From positions 178,728 through 242,727 of the forward strand of contig CAJNDS010002266.1 in NCBI GenBank assembly GCA_905221605.1: a stretch of DNA of 64,000 bases, in the 5' to 3' direction. Positions 1 through 11,700 of the stretch are shown in pieces. Under the pieces are notes generated by a model that was not told the origin of the DNA, ran no database searches, and saw nothing but the letters and a program-made list of their open reading frames with translations. How positions within the stretch are numbered: the first letter of the stretch is position 1; the number at the start of each line of letters is the position of its first letter. The position numbers and the translations under genes are program-made. This DNA comes from Symbiodinium natans (lineage: Eukaryota; Sar; Dinophyceae; Suessiales; Symbiodiniaceae).

Positions 1-289
1 GAATCCCTACACTCAAAGCCGCAACATGGTATTTAGGGTCAGAGGGGCCGAAATGCCCCACTAGTATCCCCTCATCTCCTGTCTAGCTATCTGGGGGGGG
101 GGGGGGTCCTCTATCATGATACGGAGTCGGGTACCCAAAAAAAAGGCACGAATTTTCTTCATGCACCATGTAAAGCCCCGAACAAAATTCCTAAACCCTA
201 GACTTTAAACCATAAACCCTAAACTCTTAGTTCCTAAACCCGAAGCCCTAAACCCTAGATCCTAAACCCTGAAAGCTACGCCAGGGCTT

Positions 290-367
290 TGTTGGCCAAA
301 GGACGAGGTCACCCACATCAGACTTCTGCTCGTGCATGGTCACCGCGGAAGTCCGGAGCTCCACGTC
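290..367 (-). CDS. candidate exon of an unidentified protein
   Basis: A GC-rich island lies between CCCTAAA repeats on its left and TTTAGGG repeats on its right. On the minus strand it begins after CCCCAG|G and reads open with a protein-like start, DVELRTSAVTMHEQKSDVGD. The entry phase is 0, which fits the phase-0 exit of the exon near 3210, so it may be a later exon of the same Thr-rich gene. The 3' boundary is not fixed (GAT or GTGGGT donors are possible). No family was recognised. Confidence 0.3.
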
Positions 368-471
368 CTGGGGTTTAGGGTTTAGGGCTAGGGTTTAGGG
401 TTTAGGGTTTAGGGTTTAGGGTTTAGGGTTTAGGGTTTAGGGTTGAGGGTTGAGGGTTGAGGGTTAAGGGT

Positions 472-503
<32 letters not shown>

Positions 504-660
504 GGTTTAGGGTTTAGGGTTTAGGGTTTAGGGCTAGCGTTGAGGGCTGTGGGGGGTTTCGGGGCTTGGGGTGTTGGGGTTTGGGGGTTTAGGGTTTGGT
601 GTTTTAGGGTTTAAGGGTTTAAGGGTTTAGGCTTCTAGAGGGGTTTTAGGCCGTTTTTGG
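363..660 (+). repeat. TTTAGGG-type telomere-like repeat block
   Basis: About 40 units of TTTAGGG and the variants TTGAGGG, TTTGGGG and TTTAAGGG. It is internal to the window and degenerates gradually to the right, so it is an interstitial array, not a chromosome end. The opposite orientation (CCCTAAA) follows at 720-846. Confidence 0.9.
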
Positions 661-719
661 ATTCCCCTGGGCCGAGGGAGCTAAGGCACCATTCAAGATG
701 CACATCCGCAAGCCTAAAC

Positions 720-846
720 TCGAAACCCTAAACCCTAAACCCTATACCCTATACCCTAAACCGTATACCCTAAACCCTAAACCCTAAACCCCAAACCCTA
801 AACCCTAAACCCTAGACCCTAAACCCTAAACCCTAAACCCTAAGCC
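720..846 (-). repeat. CCCTAAA telomere-like repeat block
   Basis: About 17 units of CCCTAAA with a few CCCTATA variants. With the block at 363-660 it makes an inverted pair around a 60-bp spacer, an arrangement repeated at many places in the window. Confidence 0.9.
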
Positions 847-878
847 CTGCATCATGTGGGACTACATGGGCCTGGCGC

Positions 879-1760
879 CTACAGGGTGGGGCCCCCTAGT
901 TATAAACAAGTAAAGATACTTATATGCAACTTAGAGCACTTATAACCTATATACACTAAGTTTGCTAAGTTAGTTAGCCAACTTATAAGTTGATTTATAA
1001 GTTACAAAATGTTGATTTTTCTAGTAAAAAGTCATCATGCAAAGCCCATGTCTTAAAGGAAGAGGTTTTTGGGCGCTCTTCAAAAAGAGGCGTCTCCTGG
1101 CCCTGCAACGCCATCTCAAACCAAGTTGGTATTGCGGAGAAACGAAAGCTGTCTGGCTGAGACAGGAAACAAATCGGATGCAGGCAAAGACACAAAACGT
1201 TCCGCGCATGCGCTTGGGATGTGGGGATGTGTCCGCGTGTGCCCCGCGTGTGTCGAAAACCCGATGTGTCCGCGATGTGTCCGGTGTGTCCGCCCCATTT
1301 ATTGGAGTGTGTCCGGTGTTTCCTGTGTGTCCGCCCTCTTCGGCACCATGTGTCTGCGATGTGTCCCCCGTGTCTCCGGATGTGTCCCCGACGTGTCGGT
1401 GCATGTCCGAATGTGACCCGAATGCGTGCCAAGCCAAACGCTTCGCAAAACACGGCCCGGCCAGGAAACTCCTCGACAAAAGAAAACCTGAGAAACATTC
1501 GTGCCGAGCCTATAACCTTGCAAAATCCTATATTTCACAGTCGCGAGCATGGATCTGATGAAAACACGGTTTTTTTGGAGCGAAGTTGTATAATTTACTT
1601 ATAAGTTGGGCAGTAAAAACTTATAACTAGCTAATATCTTCAACAAATATTTTATAACTAAACCATGAACTTAACAACTTATAAATTATGGTAGGAAAAT
1701 TATAAATGGATTTACAGAGGTTAAAAAATCAATTTATAACTGAGGGGCCCCACCCTGTAG
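879..1760. mobile_element. 880-bp TIR element with TA flanks
   Basis: The left end reads TACAGGGTGGGGCCCC followed by TAGTTATAA. The right end is its reverse complement, TTATAACTGAGGGGCCCC then ACCCTGTA. Both ends can be read as CAGGGTGGGGCCCC with flanking TA, as in Tc1/mariner-pogo-type elements; this is an inference from the ends only. The subterminal 150 bp on each side are AT-rich and carry many copies of CTTATAAGTT or close variants. The centre (1200-1420) is a degenerate minisatellite built on GATGTGTCCG that is open in several frames. No transposase motif was recognised, so it looks non-autonomous. Confidence 0.75.
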
Positions 1761-2944
1761 AGAGCGGTTGCGGGAGGCCCGGACACCCAAACCTCAAGCC
1801 TCGGCTGTGGTTTAGGATTCAGGGTCTAGGGGTTTAGGGGGTTTAGGGGGTTAGGGGGTTTAGGGGTTTAGGGGGTTTAGGGGTTAGGCGAGCAGTGGCA
1901 GTGCTAGCAACCTGTTCGGATTGTTGCCCCGAGCTGCTTTGCTCCGCTGAGCTCCTGCATCGGCATGTTCACGCGGCCCTGCTGTTGCAGCACTTGTGCA
2001 GGGCCTCACTGGCTTGCAGTTCCTCTGCCGCCGAAAGCTCTTGTCGAGCTTAGGGTTGTTAGGGTTTAGGGTTTAGGGTTTAGGGTTTAGGGTTTAGGGT
2101 TTAGGGGGCAGGGTTGGCGTGTGTCCTCGCGGTGGCTCATCCGCAAGCTGCTGCAGAACTGCGCGGAGCAGCCCAAGCCCACCTTGCGCGAGGGTTTGGA
2201 GAAGGGTTTGGGGGGGGGGGGGGGGGGGGGTTCAGTTTACAAGGTTCATGTGGTAAGGGTTGAGGGTTGAGATTACATGTGGGGGTTTCGGGTTTAGGGT
2301 GTAGGGTCCAGGGTTGAGGTTTCAGGCTTCTTAGGTCTTAGGGTGTTAAGGGGGTTGGTCCGTGGATTTGGTTCTTCAAGCTGAGGCACGAAGCCTAGAA
2401 GTCCTGGATATGAAGGACATGGAATCCACAACCTGCGACTACTCTCAACCCGAGGGTTTGGTGTTTCGGGTTTGGGGTTTAGGGTTTGGGGCTTGGGGTT
2501 TGAGGTTTAGGGCTTGAATCAAAGGAAGCTTCGCAGCTCCTTTTGAACCCATCTTGCCACGTCCAAGGGGCCATGGCATGTGTGGCCGGCACGTCTTCAG
2601 ATGACGCCTCGAAGCTTGCAAGTGGCGAAGTCAAAACTAAAAACAATAAACCAAGGGTTGCAGGGTGATTAATGCGAGGTTATGCGAGGTTTCGGGACCT
2701 GGCCGCTAAGCCCTAAGTCTTGCATTATGGTTGAGGGTATTAGGGATGAGGGTTTCGGGTTTAGGGTTGAGGGTCACCCTCAACCCTAAGCAGTTTTCAA
2801 ACCTCAGCTTGCAGGGCAGCCCGGACTCCCCAACCAAGTGGGGGTGCCGGGTTGAGGGTTTTACTGGTCTAGGGGTGTAGGGTTTGGGGGTTGCGGGCTG
2901 GTTGTTCAGATGTTGACAATCGGAACCTGAAGCTTGAAACCCAA

Positions 2945-3025
2945 ACTTGGGATGTTCCCCCGTATGCTGACAGTCCTTCATAGGGACTCTACTGGGGGGT
3001 AGTCTAATGGCGGAACATTCCAACC
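2945..3025. mobile_element. MITE-like family 1, copy A (decayed)
   Basis: The left arm GGGATGTTCCCCC, then GTATGCTGACAGTCCTT, faces a shortened right arm ending GGAACATTCC. It matches the arms of the better copies at 8980 and 16205. Confidence 0.55.
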
Positions 3026-3209
3026 CTAAACCCTAAGCCCCAAAACCCTAAACCCCCCGAAGAAACCCAAAACCCGAAAACAAACCCAAGCCCTTAAACC
3101 CCTAAAAAACCTTAAAACCTAAAAACCCTAAAAACCCTAAACAATCCTAAAAACCCAAAAACAAACCCAAGCCCTTAAACCCCTGGACATTGTTAGAGGC
3201 CCCTGCGAC

Positions 3210-6200
3210 CCTGGCCTGAGTGCTGAAGTACTCCGACCACGCCCCGCCACGGAAAGAGAAGACGGTGGTGGTCCTCAGGATGTTGAATAGGTTTAGGGTT
3301 TTGTGTTTTCGGGGTCTAGGGTTTAGGGTTTAGGGTTTAGGGTTCAGGGTTTAGGGTTTGGGGGTTTTAAGGCCTGGGGTTCTGAGGGTCGTAGGGTTGA
3401 AGTGTTTAAGGGGCTTAAGGGCTCATTTTGGGGGTTAAGGGTTGAATTCGAGGGCGAAGGGCTTAAGGATAGGTTTAAGTGTGAGGGTGTACTGTAGTTG
3501 TTTAAGGACAGGTTTAGGGTTCATGGCTTCATTAAGGTGTCGGGCTCCTTTGCGTTCTTGATGCTTTTTCGTAAGGGGTGGACACCCAAAGGCGCCCCTC
3601 CTTGGTTGACTTTGTGCCCCTCGTTGGTTGGCTTCTGAGTATCCAATTCCCCAAATGCAGAAATGATAAAGGCTGGGATTCCTAGAAGTGCTGGGGGCTT
3701 CCTTTGGGCATGAGGGTGTTGGGGTGTTGCCGTTCCGCAGTCCTAGAGTCTAGTCCTATAAAGCTGGTTCGCATTCAGGGTTCAGGCGTTTGACGCGAGG
3801 CATTCGCCGCAGAGTGACCCACCTGAAGCCACACTGGAAACTTGAAACTCGCTTTGACCCTAAACCCCAAACCCCAAACCCCAAACCCTAAACCCCAAAC
3901 CGCAGCACACCAGAGTCTCGTTTTCCGCAAAAGCTGAGTCTTACGCTGGGATTCAGGTTCCTTCAAGGGTGACAAGAAGGGGACAGAAGATGCCCAATGC
4001 TCGTACAAAGTTGCAAAAGCACCCCGTCAATTCTACATAGCACAAGCTTCCCAATCGCCCCCCTCCCCCCCTCCCCGCAGCAAATGGGGTTCATAGGGCT
4101 TAGGGTATCCCAAGAACTTCTCCGAACCCAAACCAAAGCTGACAGAAGCCCTTAACCTTGCAAACCCCAAATCGGCACCGCAGCGCCCTACACCCTACAA
4201 ACCCTGAACCCTGAACCCCAAACTCTACTCCATAAGCCCTAGAAGCCCTATCAACCCTAATAAGCGCTGTCAGCGCTGTAAGCCCTATTTCTAAACCCTC
4301 TAAAACCTCTAAACCCTATAAGCCCCATCTGCACTTCAAGTGTCGAAGTGGTGGTGGTGATGTCGGGTGTACCGATGCTGACTACCTACCAGCAACAGTG
4401 GGTGGACAATGACAGAGACTCCTACAGCGAGGGGGGGGCAGGGTAAATAGGGTTTAACAAAGGGTAAATAGGGTTTATTGTTATCCCAAAAAACCTAAAC
4501 ACCATACGCCTTGGAAACGCTTGGGTTGAGGGTGTTGAGTGTAGGTTCGGCTGACCTTTGGTCTTGACACCCTTAATCTTAAACCCTACGCGTCTTCGAA
4601 AATCGAAAACCCTCCGAGAACAAAGCCGCCCGTTGCCAAGGCCTGTCTTGAATGCAGGAATCTTGGTAGCCCGGTAGCCATAACAAAGTAAGGGCATCCT
4701 TTTTCGGGTTGGGTATAAAGGAACCTTGAACCAACAAAAAGGGAAAAGGGTACCACTGGGCTACCAAGGAATGAGAATACACAAAAAGAAGGGTTAAGCC
4801 ATATGTGGGGTCTGAGGTTTATAGGGCCTAAGGTATACGAGTTTCGGGCTTCGTATGGCAAATGAAACTGACGCCCAAGTATAAACCATCCAGAGCCCAA
4901 GCCCTGAACCCTAAACCCTAAAACCCTAAAACCCTAATACCCGAAACCCTAAAACCCTAAACCCTAAGCCCTACACACTAGCGTTTCGCTCGAAGAGCTT
5001 CGCGCCTGGAGGTCAGAGACGGTGACGCCTGCAGCCGTCAGACCCTGCTGGAGCTCCGACGCCAAGTAGGTCTCAGGGAATCATGGTTTAGGGTTTAGGG
5101 TTCGGGGTTCAGGGTTTAGGCTTTAGTAGGCAGAGGTAGGGGTTGTACCTTGGACCCTTAAGGTTTTACCCTTTTGAAAAACCTTTCTCAAGATCCTTAA
5201 GGTAGTATAAAGCATATTCGGGGGAACCTGTAGGGGTCCAACCTTACGGGTGCGAGTCTTCATTTCTTGCGAAACCCCTACGCCCGAAACCCTCTAAACT
5301 CTAAACCTTAAGCCCCTAACCCTAAACCCTGAAATCTACACCCCTAAGCCCTAAACCCCTCAAACCCTAAAACCTAAGTTTGGGGCTCAAGGGGGAAGGA
5401 GCGAGTGTTTCGGGTATGGGGGGGTCCATCTGTTCAAGGCTCTGAACACTTTTTCCAGCGAACCAGTGAGCACTAAAACCAGGATGGAATAAGGGAATAT
5501 GGGATTCGGGTTTAGGGTTTAGGGCTTGGGGTTTAGCATGCAGGGCTCTTCCTTGATTCATGCGGATTGCTTGGTGATACACTTACTTACATGTGAATTG
5601 GCAAAGCATCTGAAGGGAAGCCAACACGGAGGGGAGAGATACTGGCGAAGATAAGTTTAGAGCATAGCGCTTCGGGAGGTGTGAGGCCAGCACTGGGCAT
5701 CCAAACTAGAGCGATGTACCGGCGGGGCTTCTTGAATTAGCAGGGTCTCTTTTGTCTTCGTAGGGCTTAGAACATAGGATAGTGGGTTTTGAATGTCGCT
5801 CTCGGGGTAGCCTCAGTGCTCTCTCAAAGCAGAGCTGCTTCTTAACAGCCCCTCCACAAAAGGGAACACGCATCCTAAATGTATGGTTGCCCATAATGCG
5901 GACCCTCATGGTTAGGGTGTCATGCAGAAACCTGCAAAACAAACCCTCAACCCATAACCCATAACCCAAAGCCCAAACCCCAAACCCTAAACCCAAACCC
6001 AACACCCTAAACCCTAAACCCTAAACTTAAACCCTAAACCCTAAACTCTAAACCCTAAACCCGAATCCCCCTCAACCGCCCACCAAAAACCCGCCCTCCG
6101 GGCTTCTCAGCGGGTTGCCTCGGAGGTCTGGTCCATCTTCGAGGAGACGGATGTCTCGGTGCCAAGCATCACGCTGAGCTGGTATGAGATTTCGATCTGG

Positions 6201-8742
6201 GCCTTGCATCGGTTTAGGTAGTCGGGTTTAGGGTGTAGGGTTTAGGTAGTTCTGATGGGGGTTTGTGAGAATCGGGGGTACCCTTTTTGGGGGTGCCTTA
6301 AGAAACATCCTTTCGATTTGGGGGTATCAAAGGGATACCACTAATTTTGGGAAATGCCCATGAGCGTTCAGGGTTTAGAGCTGGCGTATGGGGGCATAGG
6401 GTTGAGGGTTCAGTGGAGTTACTGTAGAAATCACGTGATTCCGGTGGGGCGATGTGTGGCAATGGGCTCGAGGGAGTGTTTTGGTTGACTCGACGAATAC
6501 GCAATTCTCCCGCCGCAGTGTAGCTACCTGCCAAACTATCAGAGGAATTTATTTGAAGAGAAGTGCAGACTTAGGTTCAACCCCCCCCCCCCCGCCTACC
6601 TTCCCCCCCCCCCCCCCCCAGCCTCCCCGCACAAGGCCCTGAACTGAACAGCAATGCGGAATAAACTGATTTTGTTTTGAAGATCCACCACCACCACCAC
6701 TAGCACTGCTAGAACCACAGTGGCTTTGGGTTACTCCCCATGCCCCCGGGCCCAACATGCTCGATCCCACTCGCCTCCTGCAGAGACCGAGCTTCGAGAC
6801 GCCGGGCGCAGGGCACCTGCCAAAGTTTCAAAGCTTCAGGATTGTTTAGGGGGTTCAGGCTTCAGGGGGGTTCAGGGTGAAGGGAATAGGGTTTAAGGCT
6901 TCGGCCTAGGGTTTTTTCGGATAAGGGCTCAGGATCGTAACCTAGGGTCACAGATGATCACTACACCCTTGGGCAAAAGGGCCCCTTGACGGGCAGTAGC
7001 AAACGCAGAGGTGGCAGCGGTTGACCCCAGTTCGGAAGCCGGCAAGAACCTTCCCCTCCTAGTATGTGCCCCTCTCTACACCCCACAATGGCTCACGTTT
7101 TGCGCACAACGTTGTAACATACAGGAAGCGGTCTGGGGCGGGAAGGAATTTGTAGGCTGTAGGGAAAAGGGTCTGAAGTGCTGAGGTCTTGGACAGTGTA
7201 TCCAGTGGAGTTTAGGTTTTCAGAGCAGGGCCTACGGGTGTGTTCGTACTCTGGCTTCCATCTTTGGGTACCATTTCACCCCTAAACTCTAACCCCTAAA
7301 CTCTGAACCCTAAACCCTAGTCCCTGAACCCTGAACCCCAACATGAAGACTGACCTGACATCCCCTTGACCTGCCAGCCGAGATGCATCCCTCGTGGTTT
7401 AGCTTATTGTAGGGTTCAGGCATTCCTCGGCCGGAACACAACCCCCAAACCCTAAACCCTAAACCTAAAACCTACAACCCTAAACTGAACTCTAAGCCCT
7501 AACCCCCCAAACTGCTGTGGCTTCATCAGTTCAGGTTTTGGGGCTCAGGGTTTCTGGGTCCAACCCCTCTTGACCTTGACTCAAAAACCTGAAGAAGTGA
7601 TTTCCTTACCCCACCCGCCCCCTCTGAACCCAAAACCAACGACCCTAAACCCTAAACCCTCAAACCCTAAACCCTAAGCCCGACGCAGACAAATCCGCAC
7701 CTCGAGCGCGATGACCTGCGTCACGTCCAGGTTGAGGGCCGATGCGAGTCCGGCCTTGAGGCCTGCAACCTGGGAGTTGTATGAGTAAGTAGTTTAGGGT
7801 TTAGGGTTTAGGGTTTAGCGTTTAGGGTTTAGGGTTTGGGGTTTAGGGTTCAGGGTTTGGGGTTTAGGGTTCGGGCCGGGGTTTAATGGTTAAGGGCTTA
7901 GGGTTTAAATTCCCAGCCGGACCGCTGTGCATGGCTGGGGCCATCGCGGCAATCTCCCCAAGATGGCTTAGGGTTTAGGGCTTTAGGGTTTAGGGTTGTC
8001 GGGGAGTTCTGGATTCCGGTCCCTATTGCCGTCGATGCACTTGGAGAGTTCAGGCTTTGGGCGTCGTTGTTTTTAGAGTTTAGGGTTTAGGGTTGCTGCT
8101 CCTGATCTATGTGGCAAGACATTGGCATAAGCAGCTGAGGTACACCTCCACAACTAGGGTTTAGGGCTTCGGAAGCAGCACCTTAAACCCTAAACCCTAA
8201 ACCCCAACGTCCGAAGGTACTCTGGTACCCGGCAGAGTGCCCCATCCAAAGAGCCTTTCAACGATTCGCGGCCTAAACCCCAAACCCTAAGGCCTAAACC
8301 CTAAACCCTACTTGCAACTGGGATGCCCCATCTGTCGAAGAGAGCACTGAGCAAGCCGCGCCCGACACTGTGAACGTGCCCTCACAGTGCCAGCGACAGT
8401 CACTTCGGGTTCGGGGCTTAGAGGGTTTAGGGTCTAGGGTTTAAGGTTTGCTTGGGTTAGGGTGTGGAGATGGTTTTCAGTGTCTGGCTTCGGAATTCTC
8501 GGGCTTTGGGAAGCATCTGAACCTCCGTGCACCCTTAGAAGCCCTCTCGCCTGAGAAACCCTGAAGCGCTCTTTTGAACCCTGACAACGCCCTGACAAGC
8601 CCAGGTAGAAACCTACCCTAAACCCTAAACCCTAAACCCTAAACCCTGGTGAACCCTTGTAAGCACCCTGGCAGCCTTAACGTCGGTGAGGGCGGTGGTT
8701 GTGCTTGTGGTGGTGGGCTCTGGGGTCGTCGTGGCGCCAGGC
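3210..8742 (-). CDS. unidentified Thr-rich protein, five assembled exons
   Basis: Five short islands on the minus strand join with agreeing phase: 8742-8667, 7769-7701, 6202-6119, 5071-5006 and, after a gap, 3273-3210. The first encodes a Thr/Pro-rich stretch (TTTPEPTTTSTTTALTD), like the linkers of secreted or cell-wall proteins. The second reads VAGLKAGLASALNLDVTQV, the third AQIEISYQLSVMLGTETS, the fourth YLASELQQGLTAAGVTVSDL and the last TTTVFSFRGGAWSEYFSTQA. The first three junctions are phase 0 (AGG|GTGCTT, GAG|GTGCGG, GAG|GCAACC donors, AG|G acceptors except AG|A before 5071). The fourth and fifth exons do not join directly, so at least one exon is missing. Telomere-type repeats fill the introns. 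No start, stop or family was recognised. Some islands are also open on the plus strand, so strand rests mainly on phase agreement. Confidence 0.4.
4662..4768. mobile_element. MITE-like family 2, copy A
   Basis: 107 bp with ends CTTGGTAGCC ... GGGCTACCAAG. It carries an internal GGTACCACTGGG next to the right end. The same ends and internal motif occur at 41102-41220. Confidence 0.65.
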
Positions 8743-8775
8743 CTTCGGCAAGTTGAGGATTTAAGGTGGAGGGTT

Positions 8776-8852
8776 TAGGGTTTAGGGTTTAGGGTTTAGG
8801 GTTTAGGGTTTAGGGTTTAGGGTTTAGGGTTTAGGGTTTAGGGTTTAGGGTA
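8776..8852 (+). repeat. perfect TTTAGGG array
   Basis: About 11 uninterrupted TTTAGGG units, directly beside the Thr-rich exon at 8667-8742. Confidence 0.95.
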
Positions 8853-8979
8853 CGGAGGCAGCCTGTGGGATTTAAGGTTTCAGGATGCTGCCATGAGGCT
8901 TGAGGTTGGGGGGCGAAGGTCATCGAATTTGCAGAGGACACGATCTCGAATCTACAGAAGTAATCCCTAAACTGGAAGA

Positions 8980-9094
8980 CCTTGGGATGCTCCCCTTAAC
9001 TTATACTAACAGTAACAGTCCTTAATAGGCAATAAACTAGGGGGTACTACAATCCCGATTAAGGACTGTTAGCACAAGGGGGAACATCCCAAGG
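8980..9094. mobile_element. MITE-like family 1, copy B
   Basis: 115 bp. The left arm starts CCTTGGGATGCTCCCC and continues to TACTAACAG. The right arm ends GGGGGAACATCCCAAGG, the near-perfect reverse complement. The arms are about 40 bp around a short centre. Confidence 0.75.
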
Positions 9095-9099
9095 AACAC

Positions 9100-11700
9100 C
9101 CCTAAGGCCCCCCCCCCCCCAAATCCCGGAAATCGATGCCGTGCAGCTCAGGACAGGCTGCCAGGTCCTCCGTGGCGGTGGCCTGGCATTTGCATGCAAG
9201 CGCATTGTGCAGAAAAAGGTGAAACATGCTGCTTTGGACAGGATGCTTCAGGCACGCGGAGCTTGTTCTGAAGGGGCGTCCCCTTATGTTGACTCAACCC
9301 ACAACCGTAAACCTTCATCCAGCAAGTGTTGAAGATGTGGAGAGTGTGTGGCGAACTGCTGAGTGCTCGGGGCCTCTGGCTGCGTTAGATCTAGCAGGAT
9401 GTAGAACAGTGTCGCAGCCACAGCACCATGGTTGTCCCTATGACGCACTGGCCATAGGGGCCATGCTAAACTGTGCAAACCCTCAACCCGAAACCCTAAA
9501 CCCAACACCCTGAACCGTTTGCAAAACCCTAAACCCAAATCAGACAGGGTTTGGCTCCGGGCCCCTTTCTGGTAATTACAAGTCACACTCCTACGGCCAG
9601 GGCTGAGCGAGCCGTGGCACCCCGATTCCACGACACCCACTCTAGATCCTAAACCCTAAACTTCCCTAAGCCCTGCCAAGGCAACACCGAGTCAGCCCAA
9701 AGCGTTTGAGCTCTTAGGCCCTCACGCACCACAGCCCTGAACCCCCCAAACCCTAAACCGCAACACCGAACCCTAAACCCTAAATCCTAAACCCTAAAGA
9801 AACCCTAAGACCTAAACCCGAAGCCCGAAGCCCCCGGAAACTCCCACCTCGGTCTCTGTGCTCAAGCGCCGACAGAGCACGATGTCCGCGGTGTCACTCG
9901 TGAGGTCATACCGTGAGCCTGCAGAGTCAACTTTGAAAGGAGTCACAGATGGCCCCTTGCTGAAAACGGAAAATCACTCAACTTCAGCCGTAATTGCGGC
10001 CCTAAACACGCTAAACAAAGTGGCAGGTGAGCAGGATCCTATGAAGCCTTATGACATCGTACCTCCCGAACAACATGCGACTCTAATGACCCCAAAACCC
10101 TAATACCCTTAAACCCTAAAACCCTAAAACCCCAAATTCTAAGACCCTAAAACCATGAAATCTCTGAACCCTCAACCCTACACCACACGGCTGTGGGGAG
10201 GGTCCTTTGACCGTCATCTTCAGGTCCGTCAAAATGCGCGTGCCCGACCTGCTCCACTTTGAGATCCATGGAAACTTCTCATTGAAACACTACAAGAACC
10301 CTCTAGTCTGGGATTCTTAAACCCTAAACCCTAAACCCTAAACCACAAACCCTAAACCATAAACCCTAAACCTAGAGGGATCGAAAGCGGGATAAGGCAC
10401 CGAGGGCTCGAAACAGGGAGAACTAGAAACGTGCACTGAGAGAGTCAGCGCCTTCAATCCAGCTATGTCAGCACGATAGGAACAGGCCTTATTACACACT
10501 AAAACCCGGGCGCAAACGAGACAAAATCACGTTCGCCGGGGGTCGGGATAAACAACGAGAACCAACGCCCTAAGAAAAAGTAATAGGGCTTGGTAGGGTT
10601 TAGGGTCCAGGGTTTAGGGGCTTAGGGGGTTTGCATTGTTTCGATTTGTTGGGGGTTTTGGGGCTAAAGGGGGGTTCAGCCGGAGTTCCTGTCGGTATCC
10701 TGGATGACAAGCGTAGTGCCCTTCTCCACCTTGGATGAGATGATCGTACTGGCTGCAGGGAGAGGGTTTAGGTTTTGACGGCAGTTTTGCTGATAAAGGA
10801 ATGCCTGTGAAAGCTGTATCTGAATCACTTTTAGGGTGGAGGGACCCCCGCTCCAGGCCAGGACCCGTCTTTTCAACAACCCAAAAAATACAGCTACAGC
10901 ATGCTGGAAATTTGACTTCCCTGCACACATTTCAAACTCAGCAGCGCCTCCCGGAAAACCTAATGCAAAACCCCGCTAAACCCATAACCCTGAAAACGAA
11001 ACAGCACACTTGTGCACAAGCCCCCAGTTAACAGACGCGAAGCAGCCAACCTTCCTTGAAAACTAGCTACTGTGGCCCTACATGAACCTATGCTTGCCTT
11101 TGAACCAACAGAAGCAAATTTAGTTGAAAAGCCCTCGCATTACGTTCCTAAGGATACCGCAGGCTTACAAGAAATTGGATCCACGTCCTAAACCCTAAAC
11201 CCTAAATAACCTGCCAGGGACTGGGTTCAGGGCTTGGGGTGTACGATGTAGAGAGGCCAGGGGGATACATAAGTCAAGGCCCGAGTTCAGTCGTTGCACG
11301 GGTCGCATTAGGCCTGCCCTCACCCTAGGCCTACCCCTAGGCGGGAGGTAGGCCAGAGGCAGAGCTTCTGTATGCACCAAAAGCAAAACTCAGAACCGAG
11401 ACCTAGCTGCCCTGGGCTTGAAGTAATTCAAGCGAGGATTAGGTTTTGGGTTTTTGGGGAAGTTGACGGGCTGAGGCCCCACATCCTACAACCCAGAACT
11501 TTCCATGCCCTGATTGGAGCGGTTCTTTCAAGCACCCTCCTCCTGCAAGTGCAGCTGTTGAAGCTTCGGGACGCTGAAACTTTAGAAGTTGGAAGGAAAC
11601 GTGGCAGCAGCTGAAAGCAAAAATCTTGCGCCAACATCCGGAGTTTTGCGAGAGATCTGCGAGCCTTTGGATGGTTGATCCTTTTTCGCACAAATGTTTC
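9100..11700. other. intergenic, repeats and exon-like islands
   Basis: Degenerate CCCTAAA/TTTAGGG repeats with two GC-rich islands. One at 9833-9910 is open on both strands. One at 10195-10310 reads PLTVIFRSVKMRVPDLLHFE on the plus strand but is also open on the minus strand. Neither could be joined to a gene. No RNA gene was seen. Confidence 0.5.

Noticed and set aside
995-1604. Several overlapping 115-173-residue open frames
   Set aside because: Driven by the GATGTGTCCG minisatellite inside the TIR element. Equally open in several frames.
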